From Chamaea fasciata (taxonomy: Eukaryota; Chordata; Aves; Passeriformes; Sylviidae): a DNA stretch of 64,000 bases. Shown here piece after piece: positions 1-11,840 of the stretch. The first letter of the stretch is position 1. Each line of letters starts with the position of its first letter. The stretch lies in the NCBI GenBank assembly GCA_029207755.1, contig JARCOQ010000007.1, positions 41,311,656 to 41,375,655 on the forward strand. The letters are read 5' to 3'. Below the pieces are notes generated by a model. That model searched no databases, had not been told where the DNA came from, and saw only the letters and a program-made list of their open reading frames with translations. The translations under genes were made by a program, and so were the position numbers.

Positions 1-1619
1 CTGTATCGGGCATGCTGAGCAATGCAAAGCTGATTTTGACCTTGATGCAAAATGGAGGCGGACAGGATGGGACGGGACAGAAGAGTAAGCACACACGGAC
101 GTGAACAGAGCAGTCAATCTGAGAGATTTCTGTTCTTGTGTACTTTGGAAAAGTACATAATCCCTTTTGAGAACACTCTGCTGTAGGCTGCAGAGCTAGG
201 GAGATCTTCAGGGAGACATAGGGAAAGATGACCATGCTCTTACATTAAAGACACCCATAGTTTGTTCCAACATGGAAGTTCCTGTTACCCTAAGGGAATA
301 ACTTCCATTTCTGATTATTTTTATCTCATGGACTTTGCTATTAAGAGAGATTTGAAAAGTTTTTGTCTGTAGCAAAATGTGGTCAGCTCCGTTCATCTGG
401 ACAGGTCAACTGGACCAAAGTGAGAGAGTTGTTTCTTTGAGTGACTTTATCCTCTACTTCTGCTATAGGCAGAGGTAAAATCTAGCCCACATGCTCAGAT
501 AGAAGAGTGAATATTCCTCAAGTCTTGAGATAGTCAGAAGGGCTTGTTTTGATGCATTAACAGAAGGGCTCTTGAGCAATATGCACATTTAGATTTTGAG
601 GTAGGCTTCCTCATAGATCTCAGACAGCAGATGCATTTTGAGATTGAGGTAGTTAGCACAGTGTAGCTCCTTGGGATTTTCTCTGAATTTTCTCAGACTG
701 CTGGAGGTAGCAAAGTTGTAGAGAAAGAGCTAATTTCAGTTTTTCTAACTTACAGAGGCTTTTGCTTGTGGTAGGAGCAATGTAGGGTGAAAGTTTCTGC
801 TAATTTTTTTGTTAATTCATGCCTTTGGGAAGGTTGTTTTGTGATGACTTGGTGCAATATGTTCCATGCAGCAGTGAAATCATGTACTTTCCTGAGTCTG
901 AGCTGGTCTCTAAATAATAGCTAAGAAGTAATTTTTAAAAAGTTATCAACAGACTTGTACTACTGCAAAGGAAAAGCCTCAGAGAGTTCCAGCCATCTAT
1001 CAGGTAGAGGATGTTCCTCAGCTCAGTGGTAGGACTGAATTTTCTTTCTTTCTTTTCTCTCCCCACCACCTGAAATTAGTAATTAACTTTTACTGATTGC
1101 TAACAAAGCAAGGTAGAAAGGAGGGAATACTGAGCCTGACAGAATCATGTGATGGGTAAAGAGGTCTGATATTATGGCCACAGTAAGATGAGGTAGGGGC
1201 AGTGCACACCCTAGACTTCTCCTGCAGCAAGGTGCAGCAAGTGGGGACAAATATTGCCTAGGTTAATTATTGGCTGCTGCTGTTTTTGCCCTGGGTAAGG
1301 GACTGCATGGCATGGTGGAGAGATGAGCAAAAGGCAGCAGACACTGAAAAGAGTGTGAGGAGGGGGTGGCAGCCCAGGTTTCAAAACTGTGACCTGGCTT
1401 ATAATATGACAGCAATCTTGGCTTTCAAGAGATGCATTAGCTCCATATAAATCACCCAAATATATTTATTTTATCAATCCCTCTATTATTTTACTCCTTT
1501 TTGTTTTATGGTGTGGAGGAAGAGGAGTCTTCACGAAGCAGGATTTCTCTTTTGTGACAATGCAGCCTTGAAAAGCAAGCTGAGCCTCTCTCCTCTAAAT
1601 GGAAAGGATCCCTGAGGTG

Positions 1620-1800
1620 AAAGCTCCCTTCAAACCAGGTTACTGACATTTACTTAATACCGTCTGTAGCAGGATTATCATTAAAGCTGCCCAAAAGCAC
1701 ATTAATCTCTCTGGATCCGTCCAAGTGCTGGATTGTAATGGCATTTAATCAGAGAAGGCTTTGATTTCTAAAGACAAGTGCAAACATTGAAATATCTGCC
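1620..1800. promoter_or_regulatory. Candidate conserved noncoding element (ADCK1 intron)
   Basis: This stretch is free of repeats, low in CpG and dense in homeodomain-type ATTA/TAAT and TTAATC cores: TTACTTAATACC, ATCATTAAAGC, ACATTAATCTC, CATTTAATCAG. The texture is that of vertebrate developmental enhancers, but conservation cannot be seen from one genome. Confidence 0.25.
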
Positions 1801-1821
1801 TGTGGAACAGTTACTTATTCA

Positions 1822-1841
1822 TGTACAAGTGTACTTGTACA
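1822..1841. repeat. Short palindrome
   Basis: TGTACAAGT and ACTTGTACA are exact reverse complements separated by GT. Confidence 0.95.
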
Positions 1842-3324
1842 CTGTAGTGTAGCTGAGGAGGAACATGCAACTAGGATATTGACAGTGAAAGGGAAATCTG
1901 GAGAGTAGTGTTACCAAGAATGAGCTGGCAGGAATTTTAAGGGAAGACTAGAACACGGCAGGGCTAAGAAGGGGTCATATGTAAAGTGGGCTCTTCCTAT
2001 TTTTAAACACAATAACATTTGCAGTCTTGGTTGGGAAGGTATATTTGAAAGAAGTAGAGCAGGAAAGAGAGAAAAATTAGACTGAGGGGCTCTCAAGGGG
2101 TTTGTAGCATACTGTATACAGGAGGAAAGGAAGGGCAACAAGGCTACTTAGAGTATGGATTTTCAAAGAAGATCCCAAATGATACAAATGTTCATTTTGC
2201 ATCCATTCTGATTATACCTGATTCATTTAGAGAGATCTTATTTGTATACAAACCTTAACGTTACCTTTGGTCTACTACATGAGTTCTCTGTGTCCTTCCT
2301 TGTGAGTTCTCTGCCTGTCTCTGCAGAGGCTGCTGTATCAGCAGGTTCTAGCACATGTGGAGCTTCCAGATGTGCTCATGGCATGTGCTGTACTGCCTCA
2401 AACTAAACAGCCAGCTCAGGTAGCCAAGTGAAGAGTGCCCATGATCAGTCTGATTAGGATTTGAGTCAAGGAAAGGAAACAATGCCATGTACTTCAGCTT
2501 ACTAAGAGCCTGGTCACGAGCCGTGGTTGATTCAGAAGTCAAAAACGTGTTTTGTCCAGCTGAAAATTGAAAGCAGACAGCTAAGGTACTTAAGATGAGC
2601 TACTGTGCACAATTATTGCCATCTGTTACTCCGTCCTACTATGGCTTTTTGCTTCTTTCTATTACTAAATGGGTTCTACACTGAAACGGTAACTCTTAGC
2701 TTGATAAAGAGCCCAGCACCTTCCTGTTTTTGACAGCTTTGCAACTTGAAATATGCTTTCAGTGTGGGATTTACCCTTCTGCCAAGAGCCAGGAGCTGTA
2801 GCTGTGTAGCTGCTAAAATTTAAGTGGGATTTCCCAGTGTGGGATCCTTTTGTCAGCAGTGGAAACCTCTCATGTCTCAAGTATTTGTGCTTATAACTCT
2901 CAAGTGTTAGATGAATCGGAGCATGGAAAAGAACACTGTTTCGGGGGGAAATGGCTATTCTTGCTCTTTGCACTTACTGAGTTAGTCTGGGGAGAGGTTT
3001 CTTTGCACATTCTCCTACTTTTCATCTTGTCTGAAGCTTAGAGAAATTCACAAGGCACTTACAAGCAGGAGTAGTCACTTCCAGTATTTTCAGCTTTTGA
3101 ACTGTGCACGGACACCAGGTAAAAGAGTTAAATTACACACAGATCTGTTTCTTACTGAAAGTAGGTATTGAGCATGAATGTCAATCAATTGCTTAAGTCC
3201 CAACAAGATGCGTTACATTAAATCCAAGGAAATAAAACTGCATTTAGAGCCAAGGGAAATGATCCCCATGGTCATTTCGGTTCTGACAGGGATGCAAGAA
3301 ACAATAAAAAATACGACTAGTCTT

Positions 3325-3430
3325 CTCTAGCTGTGTGCTTTTGAGAATCTGGGCAAACTTTACGAGTTAGTGCCTCAGTTCCCTGGGTGGATGAGTCAGA
3401 GTATTTCTCCCCACTTACATGCCATGGAAG
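3325..3430 (+). repeat. MIR-like SINE relic (intronic)
   Basis: The order CTAGCTGTGTG, then CTTTTGAGAATCTGGGCAA, then TGCCTCAGTTCCCTGGGTGG follows the core of the MIR consensus (tagctgtgtgacc ttgggcaa ... gcctcagtttcc). Divergence is high, as expected for an ancient CORE-SINE shared by amniotes. Confidence 0.5.
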
Positions 3431-3764
3431 ATGGAGCATTGAGCATGAAAATAATTTCCTGAGTCCCCAACAGAGAGTACAGGGCATGCTTGGAGTGCAC
3501 TCCAGGAGTCCTAAAAACTATTCCTGTATCTTAATGATATCAAGTGTGTTCAGACATCATCTTGCTGTGATGCTAGATCACTGCATAGTAATAGTACTGC
3601 CTAACAAAGCACTTTTGAGCCTCGCAACTGGATCACAGAGGACAGAGTGTGAATCAGATCTCTTGTGTGACCACCCTAATCTACTATGGATAAGAGCCAT
3701 TTCAGAGCAGAGGCAGAGAAGGCTTCAAATTGTGGCTATTCTCCATCCACACCCTTTGCTAATT

Positions 3765-4075
3765 TGACACCAGTTTAATTGGGCAGAATTGCCCTAGCAG
3801 GATTAAACAAAACCTTAGACAATGGCTGTAATAACAGCACAGAAAGCAAGCAAAAACCCAATACAGTCTTCAATCCAATTAACCTTCGATTAAGGTTCCA
3901 AAATCAATGCTATTATTTTGGCCGGAGGAGGTAATATTGAGCCCTGAGAAATGAGCTGCACAACGACCTTTACTTTTAATGAGATCAATAGAAGTTAGTG
4001 TCGCCGTCTCTTAAAATAATTGGCAAATATTACAGCCAAATTAAGGCCAGAGACTAGTATCTGCTTCTGATCTAA
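3765..4075. promoter_or_regulatory. Candidate conserved noncoding element (ADCK1 intron)
   Basis: A run of ATTA/TAAT cores with little repeat content includes CAGTTTAATTGGG, GCAGGATTAAAC, CAATCCAATTAACC, TTTTAATGAGATC and GCCAAATTAAGG. It is the densest such patch in the intron. This is a texture-based call only. Confidence 0.3.
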
Positions 4076-4799
4076 AGAGACAGTCACAGATGGAGGTGGG
4101 ATGAGAAGGGATGATGCACTATCAGGCAGTTTCATCTAGGACTTATCAGGGGCAGGCAGTGAGATCATCTCTATAGGACCGTGACACAGTATTTTTTCTG
4201 TGCTTTTCTTCTTCATGTCAGTTAGAGGCATGGAGCCAGAATCACTCCAGCTTGCTCACAAGTCCAGGAAAGTATCAGTGACTTTCCCCAGCAAACCCAG
4301 GCTGGTTGGTTACATTGCATTATATCATGCTACCCATGAGCATGATATATGTACTTTTTACTATAGGTGGTTTCTTCCTAACTCTTGTGTATTGGTGTAA
4401 AGATACTCACTTGTGATGAACTTTCTAGAGTTTTGTTACTGTCACATTGCACTGTCAGTGGGTGTGCTGATTTGTTGAGGGGAGAGTTGCATACAGGGTG
4501 ACAGGTGGTCTAGGCTTTCAAAACGGATGGCAGCAACATATTGTGACTGTGTACATATACAAGAAGAAATATATCACTGCTGGTACCTGCACCACAGCTT
4601 AGGATCCTCTGAGATAGGTGACAGAAATGCAGTAGGTGTGCTTGTTAAAATATTTGGTACACTGGATATAACTCCATTAATGAGAAAAAGTGGGGATTAG
4701 TAGGGAAGTTGCAAAGTGGGTAAGAAACTCATAGAGGCAGTGGTGGATAGAAGTTACCATAGTAGAGTTCTGTGAGATTTGCTCTTCAAACAGATCTCA

Positions 4800-5340
4800 T
4801 TTAACAAACTGGTGATGCCCTCAACACAAACAAAACTGTATCAGGGAGACTGTTGATGACACCAAGCTGGGAGGTCTGACATTGCAGAGGAGGACCAGAG
4901 TAACAATAGCACTTTTTGGCCTTGAGGACTGAAGTGGTAGAAAGGGATGAAAAGGAGCAATGTCAAGTGGTAAGTCATGTGCTTGAAAACTAATGAGAAG
5001 AGTTTCTTAAATATACTGGGAGTTTGTCAGAGGGAAGTGCCATACTAGAATTAACTTTAGGATATTAGTCCCAGGATGTTTTTCCTGTGCAGTGCAACTG
5101 CAAAAGGCAGGTGGACTCCTAGGACACACCAAGGAGCATCCTGTAGAAAATGGGGCTTATTTCTGCTGTTTATTTTGCTGATTATTATCTGACTGGTGGA
5201 CACACTGGAGTAGTAAATACTGGAGAGGAACAGAACTAGTTAAACTCCAGGATTATGCTAGCTAAGGAAATGATTTAAACTGAACATCATTAAAGTTAGG
5301 CTGGGATTTAGGGGAAACATTCTTACTATCTAAAGAATAA
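4800..5340 (+). repeat. Old CR1 LINE relic, plus strand (intronic)
   Basis: The string TTGATGACACCAAGCTGGGA at 4851-4870 matches the CR1 reverse-transcriptase region that encodes the DDTKL segment (gatgacaccaagctg). Downstream segments such as AGGGATGAAAAGGAGCAATG and a final TTTAGGGGAAACATTCTTAC are in the order expected for the CR1 3' part. The copy has decayed and has no usable reading frame. Both edges are approximate. Confidence 0.4.
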
Positions 5341-7404
5341 ATTTTTGGAACAGCTACTGAAGTCATACTTTCTGTCTTACGTATTTCCAGTGAGCTTGAT
5401 CAGTTTGTAGAAGGACTGTGTGATGCTGTACAGTAAAAACCCTTGATGTCTGCACTGCATTCGTACTTTCTTCTGTATTTGTTTGTAACTCACATAGGAT
5501 AGTTTGTGACATGTAACATCCTTGCCAGGTAGAGTATGTAAAAAGCACTTCATGGGCTTAGGCTGGTGAACAGTTACTCCCAAGTCTGGCTGTTATACGT
5601 GTACCTGTCACTCCATTGTTTGATTATTGTCAGCAATCTGTTTATTCCTCAGAACTGTTTTTTTTTTTCCAAATGAAAACATTGGGCTGAAAATGTGTGG
5701 TTTGCCTGACACAGTGTCATGGTCATGTCTCATAATTTGGCAATGGCAGGTTGGTATTTATATTGACTGGTAAGGCCACAGGCTTACTTGGTGACTGTAG
5801 TCATCATATTCTACTGCAGCACAAACAGGCAAATTTAACTTCTTTTAGGCAATAAAACACGTTCTGGCAATAGGCAGGGACATGCCTCTGGCCAGACGCA
5901 GAGCCTGATGTCATCCTGATACATCAAGCTAAGCTCTGCTTGCTGATCAGCATAGTTTTTGTTCTTGTGTTATGCCTAAATTATGCCATTCATGATTACA
6001 CCCGCTTTTGCCTGGTTGTATTTCTTGTAGCACATACAGAACTACAGGTGCTTCTGCTTCCTTGCTATTCAAACCTCCTAACCGTTAGACTGTTCCTCCT
6101 CTGCCATTCCTTAGCCAACTTTGGAATCTTCAGCTCTTTTAATCTTTTTCCCAAGTAAATGCCTCCTGCATCCTGCTCATTTATTTGCCTTCTCTGAACT
6201 CCCTCTGTGTAGTCTGCATCTCTTGAGTTAATGAGGTGTCTGGAAGTGAATGTAGAATTCCAAGGCTATTATTACAAGATTATTATTTTTTTACAGTGTG
6301 CAGCAGAACAATGCTGAGGGACACTGGTAATGATAAAGACTTTGTTTGTTGGATGATAAACAGGGAAAGGACTGATGACCTCTGTGTCATAACAAAAAGC
6401 CTGTGTGTTAACTGTGGTCTTTGCTTCTGTAAATCATTGCAAACTTTTTTTCTAATTTGTGATGCACCTTCACCCTGAGGTCTTACATAGCCTAAATGCA
6501 TGCTGAATTCCTCCCTTCTTCTGAGCAGAGGTTTTCATAAGTCTGTTTTCTCATTTCACTTAGCCATGTTCTTCCAAAGTGAATTCTGTAGATATTATTT
6601 ATCCAGTGGCCTTCTCAATAAGTGTGGAGTAAGGGCCTGAAGTGACAAGGCACAGTACTGAAGAATTAATGTATATAAAGGTTTCATGTTTTTTTCCTAA
6701 CTTTTTCTCAAGAAATGTGAACTCCCTTTGTCAGAATTATAAAGATAGGTCACTACTCACATACTACACTTTAAGACCTAGAGTGTAAAGCTTCCTATTT
6801 TGTTTAGAGTTTGACAGTATTGTTGCTTTCTATCTTAGTTTATTTTGTATCCTATTTTAGAGGTATGACAACAGACAAAATTATGTGAAAATCCTTTAGT
6901 GTGCACCACAGCTCCATGGTAAATTTCTTCCAAAAGCGAAGATTGTTTAAATGCTTGCATCATAAATCTCTGTAACATATCTTCTGTATGCTAATGAAAT
7001 AGTATAGAATACCTTCATATGTCTTAAAGAAGTCATAAATTTTGGTTGAAGATACTGGAGATACTCAAGGTTGCGTGTTGGGAAATAAGTAAGTATAAGC
7101 ACAGGAGGGAAGAGAGAGAGGATGGGGTTCTTGCGGTGACCATTGTCTTCTACCCATGACCTGGGTAGTCTGTGAGTCTGAGCAGGGCTATAACCACTTT
7201 GTTTTCATGGGAGGATGGGAAGATGGATCTCAAGCTGCTTTTGTGTTGCATTAGGGCTGCAAGAGGCTATGACCATAGATCTATTTGGTCACCTTTCTGC
7301 TGATGGTGACTCAAGAGGGAGGACCTTCTCTGCATCTGGAGCTTGCAGCCATATCATAAGATGCTGTTAATGAGGGTGGCATGGATAACCTGGTGAGAGG
7401 CATT

Positions 7405-7645
7405 TTTGTAGGATGCTAGGATATTTGGGTTTGGAAGGGAACCTCAGGAAGGCTTCTATCAAATCTCCTTTGGAGAGGGTCAAAAGGCAGGGTCAGTTAT
7501 GAGATCAGACCAGCTTACTCAGGGTGTTAGCCAGTCTGGTTTGTAAAACCTCTATGGATGGAGATTGCACAACCCCTTCAGCCATGATAAATCAATAGGT
7601 TTGCAGAACTGCCAACCCTTGTCTGGACTTGTGTTCAATGTGTAT
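7405..7645 (-). repeat. CR1 LINE 3' fragment, minus strand (intronic)
   Basis: The plus strand reads GGGTTTGGAAGGGAACCTCA, then AAAACCTCTATGGATGGAGA with TTGCACAACCCCTTCAG. This is the reverse complement of a CR1 3' end, where the consensus has ttggaagggacct and ggatggagattccacaac. The left edge (about 7405) is the CR1 3' terminus. Confidence 0.55.
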
Positions 7646-9350
7646 GAGGCATCATGTTGGGCCCCAGATTGTCCCCAAGTCCTCATCTTCAATAATTCTG
7701 TGCTTCTCCATGCCCTTGGAGGACAAGCAGCTGAGACAGTGAGGGCCGAGTGTGGTTAGCCCGGTGTGTGCACCAGTGTCAGGGTTGATGCTGTGATCAG
7801 TCGTAATGTCTGAGTCCATTCCTTCTGGTGTATGGGTCCCTGGGAGGCTTTGTGAATGAGTGACATGATGGGCTTAAAACAGACTGTTCGGCGCGTCCTT
7901 GGACTGTCAGCAAGGGCTACTCAGCTCTTATATGAGATCACAGCACCTGGTACTTTGGTCCTGTCTAATTTTAGAGCTTGCCGATCAAGGAGACATGTAA
8001 GGGTCACTTCATGGCTCTGGTGATCTCTGCTGGTGATTCAGAAGGGAAACATCACTCCCCTTAGTCAGTACTTAAAATAACACCTGCATGGTGTTAGGGA
8101 AGCTGCACTAGAGGAGATCACAGGGCTGTGCTGTTTGTGTGGGTGATTCATCATGGGCTGGCCTAGCATTCACGTGATTCAGCAGTGGTTCCAGGTCCCA
8201 CTTGAGGGACAAAGGATTGTTTCACCTGATCCAACTGCTGTCCCTGTCGGTGAGCTGCAGGAAGGGCTCTTGTTCTTTCTCATTTGTAGTTAGTTGGCCA
8301 CTATTCATAGTGAATGCTCTTCTCAGAGGTGGCCACATTTCAGAGGTGGGTAAAGCAAGCCCTTTCTTGTCTGTCTGGTTTTCTGCGGGATGAGCTTTCA
8401 TTACTATCCCTGTTACCTCTTCTACCACCTCTGCTTATGGGGACAGCTGCCAGTTTGCTACTTACAGAGTGTGTCTGGAGATATGCTTGGAATAATTTAT
8501 AATGACTGTCTTTTAATTGCTTGTTCAGCACTCTGCTGTGTAGCACTGTGCCTCTCTGGAATGGCAGGGCAAGGCTGCTGTGTTACTGCATGGCATGGGA
8601 TTGATCCCATGCCCTGGGGATGTTTACTTTCTCCTAGGAGGTTTTTAACTTTAATAACATCTCTTGGTGATAAAGAGCGGTAGTATGGAGGGACGCAGCA
8701 GTGACAGGATGCTTTAAACAGCTTTTCTGTGCTTCTTCATCTTCACAGACATTGCAAATCAGATTAGCATGGGTCTGAGGAAAGGAAGAGGGAAAGTGGG
8801 GGACAGTCTGTCTGATGGAGGGAGAGGAGAGAGAACCCATGTTCATTCTGGCGGGCAGATGGATTGGCTGAGTCTCTGCCCACCCCTTCGTTTCTGTGTC
8901 CTGTTGCCATCCATGGATGGAAACACCTGAGTCTTCCTCCAGGCAGTCTCACCCCAGCAGCAATTTCCATGCCTCCCCTGTGAATGCATGTCTGCCACTA
9001 TCTGCTGTCCCACTTTCCTCCTCATTAACCAGAAACCCCAGTCCTACCCACAGGTACTATCTCTTTTTTATGCTAGACCAGTGTCTTTAAATAACCTATG
9101 ATCCCATAAACACCTTCATGGTGTTCCCATCATGGATCCTTCCCTGAATGCCCTGGACCACCCTGCTACCTGTAGATGCCAGCAGCCACCCCGTGCCTCC
9201 ATCAGTGTGAGGAGCTGCAGGAGTTCTGCATGGGGATATCAGCATATACAGACCCTTGCTTCCTGGGTTGTCACACAGAGGCTGCCTCCCCTCCCCAGCA
9301 GGCACCCTACTGTGGGTGGCAGTGTGTGACCATCTCTTGTCTCCTCATAG

Positions 9351-9500
9351 ATCTCCCGCAACCTGGGGAAGCTCTACAGTGAAATGATCTTTGTGAATGG
9401 CTTTGTACACTGTGACCCACACCCAGGAAACGTGCTGGTGAAGAAGTGCCCAGCCTCTGGCAAGGCTCACATTATCCTCCTGGATCATGGGCTCTACCAG
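9351..9500 (+). CDS. ADCK1: ADCK1 exon: catalytic loop and DHG motif
   Basis: This 150-nt exon (50 codons, phase 0 at both ends) encodes the catalytic centre of an ABC1/UbiB family kinase-like protein. Residues 20-27 of the exon read HCDPHPGN: the Asp stands where the catalytic-loop Asp of protein kinases stands, and the Asn is the metal ligand. Residues 43-49 read LLDHGLY, where DHG replaces the DFG motif. The acceptor is CTCCTCATAG and the donor is CAG|GTATGT. The opening residues ISRNLGKLYSEMIFVNGF match the ADCK1 paralogue rather than COQ8A/COQ8B, as judged from memory of the human protein. ADCK1 is mitochondrial; work in flies and mammalian cells links it to cristae and mitochondrial morphology, and its substrate is not settled. 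The next exon follows after only 231 nt. Confidence 0.95.
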
Positions 9501-9731
9501 GTATGTAGGTATGAGGGGCTTCCAGGGCTTTGTGGGGCTGCCTTTGGGCATCAGACTGCAGCCTTGCCTCCTCTAAACATATATGAATACATTTTTCCTA
9601 TTACTTCCATAACCCTCCAAAGATATTTTTTGACTCTGAAATGGAGGATAGGGCACAGGCAAGGGGTGCAGGACTTCTCCCCCTGTGTCCTGTCTTTTGT
9701 GGGCTTCTGGGGACCATGTCTCCCTTCCCAG
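9501..9731 (+). other. ADCK1: Short ADCK1 intron, open in frame
   Basis: This 231-nt intron begins GTATGT and ends CCCTTCCCAG. Its length is a multiple of three (77 codons) and it has no stop codon in the frame of the flanking exons, so a retained copy would insert 77 residues directly after the DHG motif. The predicted insert has mixed composition with aromatic residues and no recognisable domain. The flanking splice sites are good, and the ADCK1 family joins LYQ directly to the MLTEEF/VLSESF segment, so normal splicing is expected. Confidence 0.85.
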
Positions 9732-9929
9732 GTGCTGAGCGAGTCATTCCGCATGGACTACTGCCGCCTTTGGCAGGCCCTCATCAAGGCCGATATGAAG
9801 AGGGTGCAGAAGTACAGCCGGCGGCTTGGGGCAGGGGATTTGTATCCTCTCTTTGCCTGCATGCTGACTGCCAGATCTTGGGAATCTGTCAACAAGGGCA
9901 TTGACCAGTCACCAGTCTCTGCCAGCGAG
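9732..9929 (+). CDS. ADCK1: ADCK1 exon: C-lobe after the DHG motif
   Basis: This 198-nt exon (66 codons, phase 0 at both ends) lies between a CCCTTCCCAG acceptor and a GAG|GTAGGT donor. The translation starts VLSESFRMDYCRLWQALI, includes DMKRVQKYSRRLGAGDLYPL and FACMLTARSWESVNKGI, and ends SPVSASE. The LGAGDLYPLFACMLTARSW block is a hallmark of ADCK1 and separates it from the COQ8 and ADCK2/5 paralogues. It belongs to the C-lobe of the UbiB kinase fold, just after the metal-binding DHG. The frame stays open for about 240 nt past the donor, but that sequence is intronic and resembles no protein. Confidence in the exon ends is high because both splice sites restore the family reading exactly. 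Confidence 0.95.
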
Positions 9930-11429
9930 GTAGGTCTTGTGTGTCCTTCCCTAATGTGTGCCCTTCCTTCTCTTCAGTACCTTTTTTCATTGAAATCACT
10001 TGCACCACTGATAGTACAGCAGTGCTGGGCAGCCTCTGTCAGTTTTGTAGCAATTTCTGCATTGATAGCTGAGCTAGAAAAAGCCAGGACTCCTTCTGCA
10101 ATGTGTTTTATAGTAGCTGAATTTAATTTCTCAGATTCACTTGTCATGGGCTGCTTAAATTTTGTATAATATTTTAATACCTAAGTGTTCACTGTTTCTT
10201 GCTGCGGAAACATTTGTAGATTGTACTTTTCTTAAAAAAATGTTGAATGCAGCTGTGCAGGAAACCATCAAGGAGGTTGGGATAAGGTACAGGAGACATA
10301 AAGGTTTAGTGGGAAGACATGAGAAGGATAATGCATTATCCACTATTCATGTAAATGACTAACAGCACTGATATAAACTCCTAAAAACCCCTGGAAATTA
10401 CCTCCCAATCAAAAACCTTATTAACTTGGAGTCAAGGTTGCTTAACTGCAGATCCTGTCAACTCAATCACTTCAAATCTGGGAAATTGCCACTTACATTC
10501 TCCATCCTTTCATATCCACACGTGCTGGGATCGTTCTCACGCCTCCTTGCACACCTGATACACACAATACCCTGCCTTAAGAACAGTAGCAGCCCTGCCA
10601 ACTGGGCTGTTTCTAGAGAAGAACATAAAGTGATGTGGTTCAGCTGGTGGACGAGTGTCTGTAAGTAGAAGTGTGTTGTATCCTATGATTTGCTTTTATC
10701 TGCACACATCTGTAGTAGAGAGGATGAAATGCATTTAAGTAGCACTATAATATTGTCCTATGAAATTCTTTTCTAAAAGTTCCTTCATTTTGATGGATGT
10801 GGCAGGATTTGCTGTACTGGCTTGCCATTATCCATAGCAATGAGTAGATCAGATACCTTGGGTAATGGACCCCCTCCCAATTATCTGAGTTAATTTTCTG
10901 CACATCAAAAATAATATAATGACTATCTAATAGATCTGTGCTTCATTGGTGAGTTCTGGAGCTGGTAGCTTCAGAAAAAATTCAGAGGTGCCAAAGCAAA
11001 TTGGCACAGCACTGACTCCCAATACTGCAAGACCTGTGTTGAATCTGAGTTAGTGAGCAATGTTTATTCCCAACTTGCTTGTGAAGGTTATGCCAGAGGT
11101 GTATCTGCAGCTACATGGTACCCTGTGTGTGCTAATGAGCTTTATCATTGAGTTGAATTGTGTGTATGGGACCAGCTCTGTTGTCTTTGCCTACATAACA
11201 CAATTAATGCTGAAACTAGATAATCCTGCAGCAGATAATGGGGAGCTGAGCAGATTTGCTGTCGCATTAGGAAATGAGCTGCTGCTTGCCCTTACTTTAG
11301 AGGTGAACTTGAAAGATTTTATCAGCAGCAAGAGCTGAGAGCTGTGTAGGCAGGTACCATCAGTGCAGAGCTCCAGAGAGTGTGCCTGAGGATGTATCAA
11401 CATGACAGTAGCCTGTGAGACAAGGAAGC

Positions 11430-11840
11430 AACCCTCCTGAAACAAAATCTTATCTGTAGTGCTGTACTCAGTCTGGGACACTGCATCTTGAGAAATGTTT
11501 GATGAAACTGGGGCAAGTCCAGTAGGAATCTACAAGGACTAGTGGCCAAGCAGATGCAACCCATGAGGTAAGTCTGAGCAAGTTAGGTGAGAAAAAAATC
11601 TAGAAAAGGCGGGTCAGGAAGAGCCGTAGAAGTGATTTTCAAGTTTCTTAAAGAGCGATGAAAGCAGGACAAGCAGTCATGAGTTTAAATTGAGCTAAAC
11701 ATGAGGAAAGCCATATCTAGTGGCAAAGCAGTGAAATGCCAGTGCAGATGGTCTGGGGAGGTTTTGGTTTGTCTTACTGGAGTTTTAGGTGCAGGCTGGG
11801 CAAATGTTAGAGGATTGCCATAGGTATAGTTATTCCTGCC
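11430..11840 (+). repeat. Old CR1 LINE relic, plus strand (intronic)
   Basis: The plus strand reads CTCAGTCTGGGACACTGCAT, then GTCCAGTAGGAATCTACAAGG, then AAGCAGGACAAGCAGTCATG with AGGAAAGCCATATCTAGTGG. These follow the order of the CR1 3' region (tgtgctgggcagtgcatc, gtccagagaagggcaac, ggacaagtagtaatg, aggaaaaactttct). It is heavily diverged. Confidence 0.4.

Larger units (their letters stand above)
1..9350 (+). other. ADCK1 intron (3' part), no exon seen
   Basis: This stretch precedes an ADCK1 exon that opens at residue I of the ISRNLGK segment, in phase 0, after a CTCCTCATAG acceptor. I looked for the preceding ADCK1 exon (the part of the kinase domain with the VDGG-type motif) and for the KxGQ and alanine-rich ATP-loop exons. 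None of them reads in any frame here. The intron therefore exceeds 9.3 kb and the 5' half of the gene lies before the window. The intron holds a MIR relic near 3.3 kb, CR1-like relics near 4.8-5.3 and 7.4-7.6 kb, and two TAAT-rich stretches listed separately. All remaining open frames here are short, unlinked to splice signals, and unlike known proteins. Confidence 0.75.

Noticed and set aside
9930..10169. Continuation of the ADCK1 reading frame past 9929
   Set aside because: A good GTAGGT donor ends the exon and the family sequence continues at 13581; the extension matches no ADCK1 protein.
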